Notes: generated from the letters alone by a model not told the origin. Numbered from the stretch's first letter, positions 18,246 to 27,079 are shown. The stretch is 64,000 nt of DNA from Xanthobacter tagetidis (GCF_003667445.1 NZ_RCTF01000003.1:124001-188000); one strand, 5' to 3'. Numbers and translations are program-made.

Positions 18246-18745
18246 AGGTCGCGTTGCTGGTCAATGGGGCGGTCCGCGAGGTGGACGTCGAGCCGCGCAA
18301 GACGCTGCTCGACACGCTGCGCGAGGACCTCAGCCTCACCGGCGCCCATGCGGGCTGCGAGCACGGCGTCTGCGGTGCATGCACGGTGCTGGTGGACGGG
18401 GCGCCGGTGCGCTCCTGCCTGATGTTCGCGGTGCAGGCGGACGGCCTCGACATCACCACCATCGAGGGGCTGGCGTCGGCGCCGGGCGAACTGAGCGTGC
18501 TGCAGGATTCCTTCTGCGAGACCCACGGCCTCCAGTGCGGCTTCTGCACGCCGGGCATGATCCTGGCGTCGCACGCGCTGCTGGAGGCAAATCCGGCGCC
18601 AACCCGCGCCGATATCGCCGAGGCGATCTCCGGCAACATCTGCCGCTGCACCGGCTACGGCCAGATCGTCGAGGCGGTGGAACTTGCCGCCGAGCGCCTG
18701 CGCCTTGCGAACGCGCCGCGCGCCGCGGCCGGGGGACGCCCATGA
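18242..18745 (+). CDS. Molybdenum hydroxylase 2Fe-2S subunit (CoxS-like)
   Basis: A 167-residue small subunit with two 2Fe-2S clusters. The plant-ferredoxin-type site is CEHGVCGACTVL (about 39-50) with a later Cys in VRSCLMFA; the second, all-helical site has CGFCTPGMIL and NICRCTGYGQI. Electrons from the Mo centre pass through these clusters to the FAD subunit. The sequence is close to consensus throughout. The start overlaps the FAD gene and the stop overlaps the large subunit, so the three are probably translated together. Confidence 0.95.
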   Translation: MKVALLVNGAVREVDVEPRKTLLDTLREDLSLTGAHAGCEHGVCGACTVLVDGAPVRSCLMFAVQADGLDITTIEGLASAPGELSVLQDSFCETHGLQCGFCTPGMILASHALLEANPAPTRADIAEAISGNICRCTGYGQIVEAVELAAERLRLANAPRAAAGGRP

Positions 18746-21153
18746 GCGCCGAGGCCGCCCGCTTCCGCTTCGTCTCGGCCAACCGCCGGGTGCGCGAGGA
18801 CCGCCGCTTCGTGGCCGGCCACGGACGCTATGTCGCCGACATCGCCCTGGAGGGCATGCTGCACGTCGCTATTCTTGGCGCGCAGCATCCGGCCGCCCGC
18901 ATCCTCTCCATCGACCCGTCGGCGGCCCTTGCCATGCCCGGCGTGCACTATGTGCTGACCGGCGAGGAACTGGCCGGGGCCACCGACCAGCTCATGAACG
19001 GCCTCGACACGCCCAACGTGCGCCGCTTCCCGCTCGCGCTCGGGCAGACACGCTATGCCGGCGAATGGGTCGCGGCCGTGGTCGCCGACACCCGCGCGCT
19101 GGCGGAGGACGCCTGCGAGAAGGTGAAGGTCAGCTACGAGCGCCTGCCTTATCTCACGCAGGCCGAGGAGGCGCTCGACCCGTCGAGCCCCCCGGTGCAC
19201 CCGGCGCACGGCTCGAACGTGCTGCTCGACAAGCAGTTCGTGTGGGGCGAGGTGGACCGCCACTTCGCCGAGAGCCCGCGCCAGCTGTCCTTCCGCGTCA
19301 CCTGGGGCCGCAATTCGACGGTGCCGATCGAGACCTTCGGCGTCGTCGCCTCGTGGGACCCCTGGTCCGAGATGCTGGACGTGTGGGCCTCGATCCAGAT
19401 GCCCAAATACCCGGACCAGATCGCGCGCGCCCTGCGCATTCCGGCCAACAATGTGCGCGTCCATCACGACGTGGACGTGGGCGGCAGCTACGGGGTGAAG
19501 CGCGGCATCAAGCACACGGTGCTGGCCGCCCACTTGGCGCGCCGGCTTGGCCGGCCGGTCCGGCTCCTGGAGGACCGGTTGGAGAACATGCGCGGCGGAG
19601 ACGCGCACGGTCCGGAACGCATCTTCGACGTGGACGTGGCGTTCGACGACGCCGGCATCGTGCGCTCCATGAAGATGCGGGCGCTGGACAATGCCGGCGC
19701 CTATGCGGGGCGCGCGCCGTTCCAGCTCGGCAAGCCCATCGGCGCCATCGTCGGCCCCTACAAGATCGAGAGCGTCGCCTACCGCGCGCAGTCGGTCACC
19801 ACCAACAAGGCGGTGCAGGAGGCAGTGCGCGGCTTCGGCCAGTCGCCTACCAACTATGCCATTGAGACCGCGCTGGACAAAGTGGGATTGGCCTGCGGCC
19901 TCGACCGGATCGAGGTGCGCCGGCGCAACTTCATCCGCAAGGAGGAGTTCCCGTATCTGATCCCGAGCGGCACGCGCTACGACAGCGGCGACTACCACAC
20001 GGTGGTCGACAAGGTGCTGGCGCATGTGGACTACCCCGCCCTCGTGGCCGAGCGCGACCGGCTGCGCGCCGAGGGGATGCTGGCCGGCATCGGCATTGCC
20101 GCGTGCCTGGAGCCGAGCGGCGGCAATTCCGCCTTCGAGCCGCTGCTGAACGAGAAGAACGAGACCACCACCTGGATGGAGTCGGTCCGCATCAATGTGG
20201 ACGGGACGGGCTGCGTCGCGGTCACCATCCACACCACGTCCTCGGGGCAGGGGCACGAAACGCTCGCCGCGACGGTGGTTGCGGAGGTGCTGGAGATCGA
20301 CCCGGACCTGATCCGCATCGTCCGGCCGGATTCGCTCGCCTGCCTGCCGTCCAACACGCCGGTGGGCAGCCGCATGGCGATCATGATGGGCGGCGCCTGC
20401 TTCCACGCGGCGCAGAAGCTGAAGGCGAAGCTGCTGCGGATCGGCGCCCACCGGCTCGGCCTCGCGCCGGAGGCGGCGCGCTATCAGGGCGGCAGCGTCG
20501 GCGCGGTGTCGGGCGGGCAGGCGCTCGACTGGGCCGCTTTGGTCAACATCGCCCACCGCAACTTCCACCTCCTGCCGCCCGACACCGAGCCGGGCCTGGA
20601 GAGCACCCATGTGATGCAGGTGCCCACCGGCACCAGCCTGCCGAAGGACGGCCGGGTCCAGATGTATCCGTGCCACTCGTTCGAGTTCCATTTGGTTCTG
20701 GTCGCCCTGGACCCGGTGCTCGGCAAGCCGGAGATCCGCCGCTACGTGATCGGCCACGACTGCGGCACGGTGATCAATCCCCACATCGTCAAGGGCATGA
20801 CGCTCGGCGGCATCGCGCATGGGCTGGGCGCCGCGCTGCTGGAAGAGTTCGTCTACGACGAGGAGGGTCAGATGCTCACCCAGAGCTTCATGGACTACCT
20901 GCTGCCGTCCTCGCACGAGATGCCGAAGGTGGAGATCGTCCACCACTGCACGCCCTCGCCCTTCACGGTGTTCGGGCAGAAGGGCTCCGGCGAGAGCGGC
21001 TATCTCGGCGCTCCGGCGGCCATCTCCGGCGCCCTGAACGACGCCGTCGCAGAATTCGGCATCTCGTTCGACAAGCTGCCGATCCGCATCTCCGCCATCA
21101 GCGACGCCGTCGCCGCCGCCCGTGTCCGTTCCAGCGAAGAGACGACCTCATGA
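18742..21153 (+). CDS. Molybdenum hydroxylase large subunit (xanthine dehydrogenase family)
   Basis: An 803-residue molybdopterin-binding catalytic subunit. The active-site loop reads AVRGFGQS (361-368): the RGFG core is as in xanthine dehydrogenase, and it lacks the Cys of form I CO dehydrogenase (AYRCSFR) and differs from form II (AYRGAGR). The catalytic base glutamate is in GSGESGYLG (about Glu751). The start is the ATG at 18742 overlapping the FeS-subunit stop. Enzymes of this class insert water-derived hydroxyl groups into N-heterocycles, purines or aldehydes. I therefore infer a heteroaromatic or aldehyde hydroxylase, not a CO dehydrogenase, despite the cox-like gene order. Maturation genes (coxDEF, xdhC) are not in this window. 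Confidence 0.92.
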   Translation: MSAEAARFRFVSANRRVREDRRFVAGHGRYVADIALEGMLHVAILGAQHPAARILSIDPSAALAMPGVHYVLTGEELAGATDQLMNGLDTPNVRRFPLALGQTRYAGEWVAAVVADTRALAEDACEKVKVSYERLPYLTQAEEALDPSSPPVHPAHGSNVLLDKQFVWGEVDRHFAESPRQLSFRVTWGRNSTVPIETFGVVASWDPWSEMLDVWASIQMPKYPDQIARALRIPANNVRVHHDVDVGGSYGVKRGIKHTVLAAHLARRLGRPVRLLEDRLENMRGGDAHGPERIFDVDVAFDDAGIVRSMKMRALDNAGAYAGRAPFQLGKPIGAIVGPYKIESVAYRAQSVTTNKAVQEAVRGFGQSPTNYAIETALDKVGLACGLDRIEVRRRNFIRKEEFPYLIPSGTRYDSGDYHTVVDKVLAHVDYPALVAERDRLRAEGMLAGIGIAACLEPSGGNSAFEPLLNEKNETTTWMESVRINVDGTGCVAVTIHTTSSGQGHETLAATVVAEVLEIDPDLIRIVRPDSLACLPSNTPVGSRMAIMMGGACFHAAQKLKAKLLRIGAHRLGLAPEAARYQGGSVGAVSGGQALDWAALVNIAHRNFHLLPPDTEPGLESTHVMQVPTGTSLPKDGRVQMYPCHSFEFHLVLVALDPVLGKPEIRRYVIGHDCGTVINPHIVKGMTLGGIAHGLGAALLEEFVYDEEGQMLTQSFMDYLLPSSHEMPKVEIVHHCTPSPFTVFGQKGSGESGYLGAPAAISGALNDAVAEFGISFDKLPIRISAISDAVAAARVRSSEETTS

Positions 21154-22124
21154 TCATCGATTGCCACGCCCATCTCGTGCCGCCGAGCCTGCTCGACGCC
21201 ATCCGGGCCGATGCCGGAAAATTCCCCTCGGTGCGCCTGATCGAGGATGGCGCGAGCCTCGGCTTCTCGTTTGCCGGCGGCAAGCCCACCCGTCCGGTCT
21301 CCAAGCCGCTGAGCGACATCGCCGCGCGGCTGAAGTGGATGGACGAGCAGAAGATCGAGCGGCAGATCGTGGGTGGCTGGCTCGACATGTTCGGCAACGA
21401 GCTGCCGGCGGAGGAGGGCGCGGCCTGGGCCCGGCTCGCCAATGCGCACCTCGCTGCGGCCGCCAAGGCCGAGCCGCGCTTCATCCCGCTCGCCAGCGTG
21501 CCCCTGCAGGACGGCCGGCTGGCCGCCGAGGTGCTGCGCGAGGCCCATGCCGCCGGCTTCCGCGGCGCCATGATCGGCACCCAGCCCAAGGGCAAGGGCG
21601 GCGTGCTCGACGATCCGACGCTGACGCCGTTCTGGGAGGCTGCCGACGAACTCGGCGCGGCCGTGTTCATCCATCCGGTGTTCGAGAGCGGCGACGACCG
21701 CGTGCACGATTACGGCATGGCCAATGCGGTGGGGCGCATCACCGACACGCTGATCGCCCTGTCGCGGCTGATCTATGCCGGGCACGTCACGCGCTACGGC
21801 AAGGCGAAGATCGTCGCCGGCATCGGCGGCGCGGCCTTGCCCTACATCGTCGGCCGGCTGCGCCGGAACTACGCGCTCGACAAGTCGCTGGGCGATCCCG
21901 ACGCCGCGCTGGCCGCGCTCTATTACGACACCATCGTCCAGGACCCGCGCACGCTGCGCTACCTCGCCGACATGGTCGGCGCGGAGCGCATCATGATGGG
22001 CTCGGACATGCCGTTCCCCATCGGCGACCTCGCCCCGCTCAACATCGTGGCGCAGACCGCCTTCTCCGACGCCGAGCGCGCCTCCATCAATGGCGGGCTG
22101 GCCCAGCGCCTGTTCGGTCTGTGA
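21150..22124 (+). CDS. Amidohydrolase family 2 protein (ACMSD-like)
   Basis: A 324-residue TIM-barrel metal-dependent enzyme of the ACMSD/amidohydrolase-2 family. The N-terminal metal site is IIDCHAHLVPP, a later His is in AVFIHPVFES and the C-terminal Asp is in MMGSDMPFPIGD. Members are non-oxidative decarboxylases (ACMSD, gamma-resorcylate decarboxylase, 3,6-dihydroxypicolinate decarboxylase PicC) or hydrolases. The start overlaps the hydroxylase large-subunit stop by four bases, so it probably acts on the hydroxylated product. Decarboxylase versus hydrolase cannot be decided from sequence. Confidence 0.87.
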   Translation: MIIDCHAHLVPPSLLDAIRADAGKFPSVRLIEDGASLGFSFAGGKPTRPVSKPLSDIAARLKWMDEQKIERQIVGGWLDMFGNELPAEEGAAWARLANAHLAAAAKAEPRFIPLASVPLQDGRLAAEVLREAHAAGFRGAMIGTQPKGKGGVLDDPTLTPFWEAADELGAAVFIHPVFESGDDRVHDYGMANAVGRITDTLIALSRLIYAGHVTRYGKAKIVAGIGGAALPYIVGRLRRNYALDKSLGDPDAALAALYYDTIVQDPRTLRYLADMVGAERIMMGSDMPFPIGDLAPLNIVAQTAFSDAERASINGGLAQRLFGL

Positions 22125-22137
22125 GCAGGAGGCCGGA

Positions 22138-22605
22138 ATGAAGATCGACCTCGAAGGCTCCGAGACCATCGCCGCCGATCCCGAGCGCCTGTGGCTGGCG
22201 CTCAACGATCCGGCCGTGCTCACCCGCTGCATCCCCGGCTGCAGGACCATGACCGAGACCGGTCCTGACGCCTACAAGGTGGAGATGCAGCTGCGCGTCG
22301 CGGCGGTAGGGGGCTCGTTCGAGGGCGAGATCGCGCTGAGCGACAAGACCCCGCCGCGCACCTGCCACATCAGCGTGTCGGGCTCGGGCTCGCTCGGCCA
22401 CGGCTCCGGCACGGCGCGGTTCGAGATCACGCCGGCGGAGGGTGGATCGCTGCTGGCGTATCAGGGCGCGGGAGAGGTGGGCGGCCTCGTGGCGGGGGTG
22501 GGCCAGCGCATCCTCGGCAGCGTCTCCAAGCATCTCGTCGGCCGCTTCTTCACGGCCTTGCGCAAGGAGTTCGAGGGCAGTGCCGCCCTCGGCGCGGCGG
22601 AGTAG
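22138..22605 (+). CDS. CoxG-type SRPBCC protein
   Basis: A 155-residue START/SRPBCC-fold protein of the CoxG family, with the family beginning LEGSETIAADPERLWLALND and the conserved CIPGCRTM segment. CoxG proteins accompany CO-dehydrogenase-family hydroxylases; in the CO dehydrogenase system CoxG is linked to membrane attachment and more recently to delivery of quinone to the enzyme. GAGCAGGAGG precedes the ATG. Placement directly in this operon supports a role in coupling the hydroxylase to the respiratory chain (inference). Confidence 0.9.
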   Translation: MKIDLEGSETIAADPERLWLALNDPAVLTRCIPGCRTMTETGPDAYKVEMQLRVAAVGGSFEGEIALSDKTPPRTCHISVSGSGSLGHGSGTARFEITPAEGGSLLAYQGAGEVGGLVAGVGQRILGSVSKHLVGRFFTALRKEFEGSAALGAAE

Positions 22606-22609
22606 ACCG

Positions 22610-23449
22610 ATGGACGTGATCACACACCTGCGGCATGTCGAGGTCGAGCCGGGCGTGCGCCTCGCCGTCAGCGCCCCGGACGACGCGGGGTCCGCGGGGG
22701 CGCCCACGGTGGTGTTCAGCAATTCGCTCGCCGCCGACATGGGCATGTGGGACGAGGTGGCCGCCCTTGTGTCGCCTCATGCCCGGCTGGTGCGCTACGA
22801 CACGCGCGGCCACGGCCGCTCCGACGCGCCGGACGGCCCCTACAGCCTGGCCGTGCTGGCGGCCGACCTCGCCGCGGTGATGGATGCGCTGGACATCCGG
22901 TGCGCGGTGATCTGCGGCCTGTCGCTCGGCGGGTTCACGGGCATGCGGCTTGCCATCGATGCGCCGGAGCGCGTCGCCGGCCTCGTGCTCGCCAATACGG
23001 CGGCGAGTTTCCCCCCCGCCGCCATGTGGCACGACCGGGCGCGGGCGGCGCGGGCCGATGGCCTCGCCCCGCTGGTGGCACCGACGCTCGAACGCTGGTT
23101 CACCCCGCAATTCCGGTCGGCAAGGCCCGAGCGGGTCGCGCAGATCGGCGCGACCATCGGCGCGGTCTCCGGCGAAGGCTATGCCAGCTGCTGCGAAGTG
23201 CTGGCCGCCGAGGACATCCTCGCGGAGCTGGGCGGCATCGCCTGCCCGACGCGGGTGCTCGTCGGACGCCACGATCCCTCCACTCCGCCGGCGCGGGGGG
23301 AGGAGATCGCCGCCGCCATACCGGGGGCGGACCTTGTGGCCCTCGATGGAGCCCATCTGTCCGCAGTGGAGGCCGGCGCCGCGTTCGCAGACGCCGTCCT
23401 CGGCCTCCTGCGCCGCGCCACGCCGGATCGGACATCGAACAAGACGTAA
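22610..23449 (+). CDS. Alpha/beta hydrolase, 3-oxoadipate enol-lactonase-like
   Basis: A 279-residue alpha/beta-hydrolase. The nucleophile elbow is CGLSLGGFTG (about residues 100-109), the oxyanion region is NSLAADMGMWDE, an Asp lies in LVGRHDPSTPP and the catalytic His in LDGAHLSAVE. This arrangement and RYDTRGHGRSD match the PcaD enol-lactonase group, but no other beta-ketoadipate gene is present. It probably hydrolyses a lactone, ester or amide downstream of the hydroxylase. Only four bases separate it from CoxG. Confidence 0.85.
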   Translation: MDVITHLRHVEVEPGVRLAVSAPDDAGSAGAPTVVFSNSLAADMGMWDEVAALVSPHARLVRYDTRGHGRSDAPDGPYSLAVLAADLAAVMDALDIRCAVICGLSLGGFTGMRLAIDAPERVAGLVLANTAASFPPAAMWHDRARAARADGLAPLVAPTLERWFTPQFRSARPERVAQIGATIGAVSGEGYASCCEVLAAEDILAELGGIACPTRVLVGRHDPSTPPARGEEIAAAIPGADLVALDGAHLSAVEAGAAFADAVLGLLRRATPDRTSNKT

Positions 23450-23474
23450 GAACCAGAATGAAGGAGGAACGTCC

Positions 23475-24458
23475 ATGAAGACCGTGGTCGCCACCAAAGC
23501 CGCCGTCGCTCTCGCCGCCTTCATGGTTGCGGCGATCCCCTCCGCTCACGCCCAGGCGCTTGAGAAGCTCTCGATCGTGGTGTTCGGGCCGCCCTCGCTG
23601 GGCGCGTTCCTGCCGCCGGTCATCAAGGCGCAAAAATACGACGAGAAGCACGGGCTCGATTTGACCTTCGCCGAGCGCACGCCGGACGCCTACACCGCCC
23701 AGTTCAATTCGGGCGAGTACAAGGTGGGCGGCAGCGCGGCGCTGCTCACCGTCGGGCTCGCCGACCTGCGCGGCGTAAAGGTCACATACCTGTTCAACCT
23801 GTTCGACTTCTGGGGCGGGGTGGTCACCTCGCGGCCGGACGTCAAGACGCTGAAGGACCTCGAAGGCAAGGACCTCGCCGCCGCCAAGGGCACCACGAAC
23901 TTCGTGATGTTCGACTGGCTGGCGCGCCGCCAGGGCGTCGACACCTCCAAGATCTCGGTGGTCAACACCGCCACCCCCGGTCTTGTGGGCTATGCGCTGG
24001 CCGACCGGGCGAGCGCCGTGCAGCTCTGGGAGCCGGCCTACACCACGTTGCTGTCGAAGAAGCCGTCGATCCAGACCCTGGATCTCAAGATCATCGACAG
24101 CTGGAAGGCGTTCGCCCAGTCCACCAGCATTCCCTATCTCGGAGTGGCGGCTCATGTGGACTGGGTGGCGCAGAACCAGGCGATGGTCCCCAAGCTCTAT
24201 GCGGCCTACAAGGACGCCGCCGCCTGGGTCCAGGCCAATCCTGACGCTGCCGCCAAGGTGATCGCGCCGCGCGGCACGCCCGAGGACCAGGCGGCGCTGG
24301 CCCAGCTGATCCGGTCCAACGACCGCCTCGGGCTGAACGTCGTCTGGGCGTCCGACGTGAAGAAGGAGATCAACGCGGTCTACGAGGCCGGCCGCAGCAT
24401 CGCCTTCCTGCCGGGCGCGCCCTCGCCCGCGACCATTTTCGAGGGAGGCAAGCGGTGA
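23475..24458 (+). CDS. NitT/TauT-type ABC substrate-binding protein
   Basis: A 327-residue periplasmic binding protein with a Sec signal peptide (hydrophobic AAVALAAFMVAAIPS, cleavage probably after SAHA). The mature domain is of the SsuA/TauA/NMT1 type (KTLKDLEGKDLAAAKGTTNF). AAGGAGG precedes the ATG. It is followed by its permease (four-base overlap) and ATPase, a complete importer for an organic anion, aromatic acid, or pyrimidine-like compound. Its position in the hydroxylase operon suggests it imports the pathway substrate. Confidence 0.9.
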   Translation: MKTVVATKAAVALAAFMVAAIPSAHAQALEKLSIVVFGPPSLGAFLPPVIKAQKYDEKHGLDLTFAERTPDAYTAQFNSGEYKVGGSAALLTVGLADLRGVKVTYLFNLFDFWGGVVTSRPDVKTLKDLEGKDLAAAKGTTNFVMFDWLARRQGVDTSKISVVNTATPGLVGYALADRASAVQLWEPAYTTLLSKKPSIQTLDLKIIDSWKAFAQSTSIPYLGVAAHVDWVAQNQAMVPKLYAAYKDAAAWVQANPDAAAKVIAPRGTPEDQAALAQLIRSNDRLGLNVVWASDVKKEINAVYEAGRSIAFLPGAPSPATIFEGGKR

Positions 24459-25264
24459 ACTCACGCGCGCCGGCGGCACAGACATCGTCTTTCGCCGTCC
24501 TCTCGGTGCTCACCGGCGCGGCCCGCATCGCCGCGCCGTTCGCGGTGCTGATCGCGCTGTGGCAGATCGCGGCGCAGTTCTTCCCGCCCTATCTGTTCCC
24601 CTCGCTCGTCGACGTGTTCTGGCGCTGCATCGAGATCTTCACCCACTGGAGTCAGTTCGCGAACGTGCTCGCCACGGTGTGGCGCATCCTCGCCGGGCTT
24701 GCGGGGGCGTTCGTGATCGGCGCCCTCCTGGCGGTGCTGATGGCGCGCTCGCTGGCGGTCGACCGGTTCCTGTCGCCGATCCTGGCTTTCTTCCAGGGCA
24801 TCCCGGCGCTGTCCTGGGTGGTGTTCGCCATCATCTGGTTCCACGGCATCGAGTTTCGCATCTTCTTCATCATGGTGCTGACGACGCTTCCGGCCTTCAC
24901 CTTCCAGGTGCTCGGCGCGCTGCGGGCCATGTCGAAGGACCTCACCGAGATGGTGATGAGCTTCAGGCCCACGCGCTTCAAGCTGTTCAGCACGATGATC
25001 GTGCCGGCGATCCTTCCGGACATCTTCACGGCGTGGAAGGTCAATCTCGGCAACGCCTCCCGCGTGGTGGTGGTGGCCGAGCTGGTGGGCGCCACCGGCG
25101 GCGTCGGCTACGAACTGCTGCAGCAGCAGCAGCTGTTCGACATGGCCGGCGCGCTGGCCTGGACGCTGCAGCTGGTGTTCTTCGTCCTGCTGGTCCAGAA
25201 CGCGATCACCCTCCTGGAAACCATGCTCTTCAGCTATCGGGCCGTTTCGGAGCGCACCCTATGA
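24455..25264 (+). CDS. NitT/TauT-type ABC transporter permease
   Basis: A 269-residue membrane permease with about six transmembrane segments (for example IAAPFAVLIALWQIAAQFFP and the long FAIIWFHGIEFRIFFIMV region), of the SsuC/TauC type. The cytoplasmic loop after the fourth segment includes LTEMVMSFRPTRFKLFSTMI, the EAA-like contact region. Coupled to both neighbours by four-base overlaps. Confidence 0.9.
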   Translation: MNSRAPAAQTSSFAVLSVLTGAARIAAPFAVLIALWQIAAQFFPPYLFPSLVDVFWRCIEIFTHWSQFANVLATVWRILAGLAGAFVIGALLAVLMARSLAVDRFLSPILAFFQGIPALSWVVFAIIWFHGIEFRIFFIMVLTTLPAFTFQVLGALRAMSKDLTEMVMSFRPTRFKLFSTMIVPAILPDIFTAWKVNLGNASRVVVVAELVGATGGVGYELLQQQQLFDMAGALAWTLQLVFFVLLVQNAITLLETMLFSYRAVSERTL

Positions 25265-26052
25265 CCGCCGCCGCCGACCATTTCGTCCGAGACGACGCCG
25301 CGGCGCCGGTGGAGATCCGTTTCGATCATGTCAGCAAGACCTTCGGCCGCCACGGCACCGGCGATCTGTTCCGTGCTGTGGATGACCTGAACCTCGAGAT
25401 CCGCTCGGGCGAACTGGTGGCGATCCTCGGCAAGACCGGCTGCGGCAAGTCCACCATGTTCAACATGATCGCCGGCCTCCTGGAGCCGAGCGAGGGGCGG
25501 GTGATGGTCTCCGGCCACGATCCGTTCAGCCAGTTCGACTGGTTCCGCGGCAAGATCGCCATCGTGTTCCAGAACGACCGGCTGTTGCCCTGGCGCACGG
25601 CGATCCAGAACGTGGCGCTGGGCTTGGAGATGCTGGGCATCTCCAAGGCCGAGCGGTTCGCCACGGCGCAGCACTGGCTGACCAAGCTCGGCCTCGGCGG
25701 CCACGAGAACGACTATCCGCACGCGCTCTCGGGCGGCATGCGCCAGCGCGTCTCCATCGCCCGGGCCTTCGCCACCAATGCCAATATCCTGCTCTGCGAC
25801 GAGCCGTTCTCCGCGCTCGACGAAATGACCGCGAACCGGCTGCGCGAGGAATTTGCCCGCCTCGTGCGCGAGAACGGCAAGACGGCGGTGTTCATCACCC
25901 ATTCCATCAACGAGGCGCTGCAGATCGGCGACCGCATCGTGGTGCTGCTGCGCCCCGCCAAGATCGCCTACGACGTGAAGCTGGAGCGCGACGCGAGCGC
26001 GGCCGCCAATGACGAGGTGCGGGCGCGCATCCGCCAAGTTCTCGCGGTCTGA
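25261..26052 (+). CDS. NitT/TauT-type ABC transporter ATP-binding protein
   Basis: A 263-residue ATPase with Walker A GKTGCGKST, signature LSGGMRQRVSIARAF, Walker B LLCDEPFSALDE and switch His in VFITHSINEAL, of the SsuB/TauB group. The stop codon is the first of three in-frame TGAs formed by a 15-bp tandem repeat (see the repeat entry), so the C-terminus ends in RQVLAV. Completes the importer begun at 23475. Confidence 0.92.
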   Translation: MTAAADHFVRDDAAAPVEIRFDHVSKTFGRHGTGDLFRAVDDLNLEIRSGELVAILGKTGCGKSTMFNMIAGLLEPSEGRVMVSGHDPFSQFDWFRGKIAIVFQNDRLLPWRTAIQNVALGLEMLGISKAERFATAQHWLTKLGLGGHENDYPHALSGGMRQRVSIARAFATNANILLCDEPFSALDEMTANRLREEFARLVRENGKTAVFITHSINEALQIGDRIVVLLRPAKIAYDVKLERDASAAANDEVRARIRQVLAV

Positions 26053-26082
26053 ATCCTCGCTGTGTGAATCCTCGCGGTCTGA
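26041..26082 (+). repeat. 15-bp tandem repeat giving three in-frame stop codons
   Basis: The unit CTCGCGGTCTGAATC covers the last codons and stop of the ATPase gene; it is followed by CTCGCTGTGTGAATC and a third partial copy, CTCGCGGTCTGA. Because the unit is a multiple of three, every copy reads Leu-Ala-Val-stop in the same frame. Replication slippage is the simplest origin. Confidence 0.9.
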
Positions 26083-26110
26083 CTGCCCGCCGGCTCAGTT
26101 CGGCGGGCGC

Positions 26111-27025
26111 TCACGCCGGGCCGGGCGCCCCGGGCAGCGGCTGCGGCCAGTGGCTATCGGTCATGGCCAGGAAGGCGTCGAGCACCGGCGTGCGGCGACC
26201 GAAGGCGAGGGCGAGTTCGTACGTCACGGGCGAGCCCTTCCCGGTGAGGGGGCAGAAGACCACACCCTTGCGATCGACGGTGGCGCTCGACTTGGTCACG
26301 AGCGCCACCCCCATGCCGCCGGCCACCAGCGAGATGATGGTATCCATCTGCTGGGCCTCCTGCATGATGAGCGGGGCGAAGCCCGCCGCCGAGCACGCAT
26401 CGCGGATGCTGCGGTGCAGGCCCGGCCCTTCGCGCGGGGGAATGCATACCCACGCCTCCTGCTTCAACTGCGACAGCGCCACCTGGCCCAGCCCGCACAG
26501 CCGGTGGCCCTCCGGCAGAGCGGCGATCATCTCGCTCTTCGTCAGCGGCCGGATGGTCAGCCCGTCCTCGGCCTCGATCGGGGGAATGACGAAACCGACG
26601 TCGGTTTCGTCCTGGTTCAGGCTGCGCACCTGCTGTGCCGTCATCTGCTCGCGCAATTGCAGCTCGACATCCGGATACGCCTCGCGGAAGCGGCGCAGGA
26701 AGGGGGGCAGGATGTCGCGCGCCGCGCTCGGGACGAAGCTCACCCGCAGCGATCCCCTCAGCCCGTTCGCGGCGCGCCGCGCGGCCTGAACGGCGCGCTC
26801 CGCCTGCTGCACCGTTCGGCGCGCCTCCTCAAGAAACACCTCTCCGGCCTGGGTGAGGCAGGTGATGCGGTTGGTGCGCTCGATGAGCGGCGCGCCCACT
26901 TCCTCCTCGATGCGCTGGATCGCCGTCGTCAAAGGCGGCTGGGCCATGTGCAGGCGCTCCGCCGCACGCCGGAAGCTGCGCTCCTCGGCCACGGCGATGA
27001 ACTGCCGAAACTGCCTCAGGTCCAT
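26111..27025 (-). CDS. LysR-family regulator
   Basis: A LysR-type regulator of 304 residues from ATG 27025 (MDLRQFRQFIAVAEERSFRR). The helix-turn-helix continues with LHMAQPPLTTAIQRIEEEVG, a subgroup common near aromatic catabolism genes (BenM/CatM/CbbR-like), followed by an effector-binding domain. An in-frame GTG at 27049 would add eight residues. It is divergent from the Rieske/amidohydrolase operon, and a near-perfect LysR operator lies between them at 27063-27079. It probably activates one or both flanking operons in response to a pathway intermediate. Confidence 0.9.
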   Translation of the reverse strand: MDLRQFRQFIAVAEERSFRRAAERLHMAQPPLTTAIQRIEEEVGAPLIERTNRITCLTQAGEVFLEEARRTVQQAERAVQAARRAANGLRGSLRVSFVPSAARDILPPFLRRFREAYPDVELQLREQMTAQQVRSLNQDETDVGFVIPPIEAEDGLTIRPLTKSEMIAALPEGHRLCGLGQVALSQLKQEAWVCIPPREGPGLHRSIRDACSAAGFAPLIMQEAQQMDTIISLVAGGMGVALVTKSSATVDRKGVVFCPLTGKGSPVTYELALAFGRRTPVLDAFLAMTDSHWPQPLPGAPGPA

Positions 27026-27062
27026 GCCGTGATCCACCCCGCATATCACGCCTTCAGAAAAC

Positions 27063-27079
27063 TAATATTAGACATATTA
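27063..27079. promoter_or_regulatory. LysR-type operator (TAATAT-N5-ATATTA)
   Basis: A perfect dyad TAATAT-tagac-ATATTA fits the T-N11-A consensus of LysR recognition sites. It lies 38 bp upstream of the LysR start and about 115 bp upstream of the Rieske gene, and overlaps a second palindrome, CTAATATTAG (27062-27071). It stands out as AT-rich in GC-rich DNA. Confidence 0.75.

Noticed and set aside
18655..20946. Minus-strand open frame of about 760 codons opposite the hydroxylase large subunit
   Set aside because: Composition (His, Arg, Ala, Val rich) mirrors the codon bias of the true gene; no domain recognisable.
18742..21153. CO dehydrogenase (coxL) identity for the large subunit
   Set aside because: The active-site loop lacks the AYRCSFR motif of form I and is not the AYRGAGR of form II; it reads AVRGFGQS.
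22610..23449. Complete beta-ketoadipate pathway, suggested by the PcaD-like hydrolase
   Set aside because: No pcaB, pcaC, pcaIJ or pcaF gene is present in the window; only the hydrolase fold is supported.
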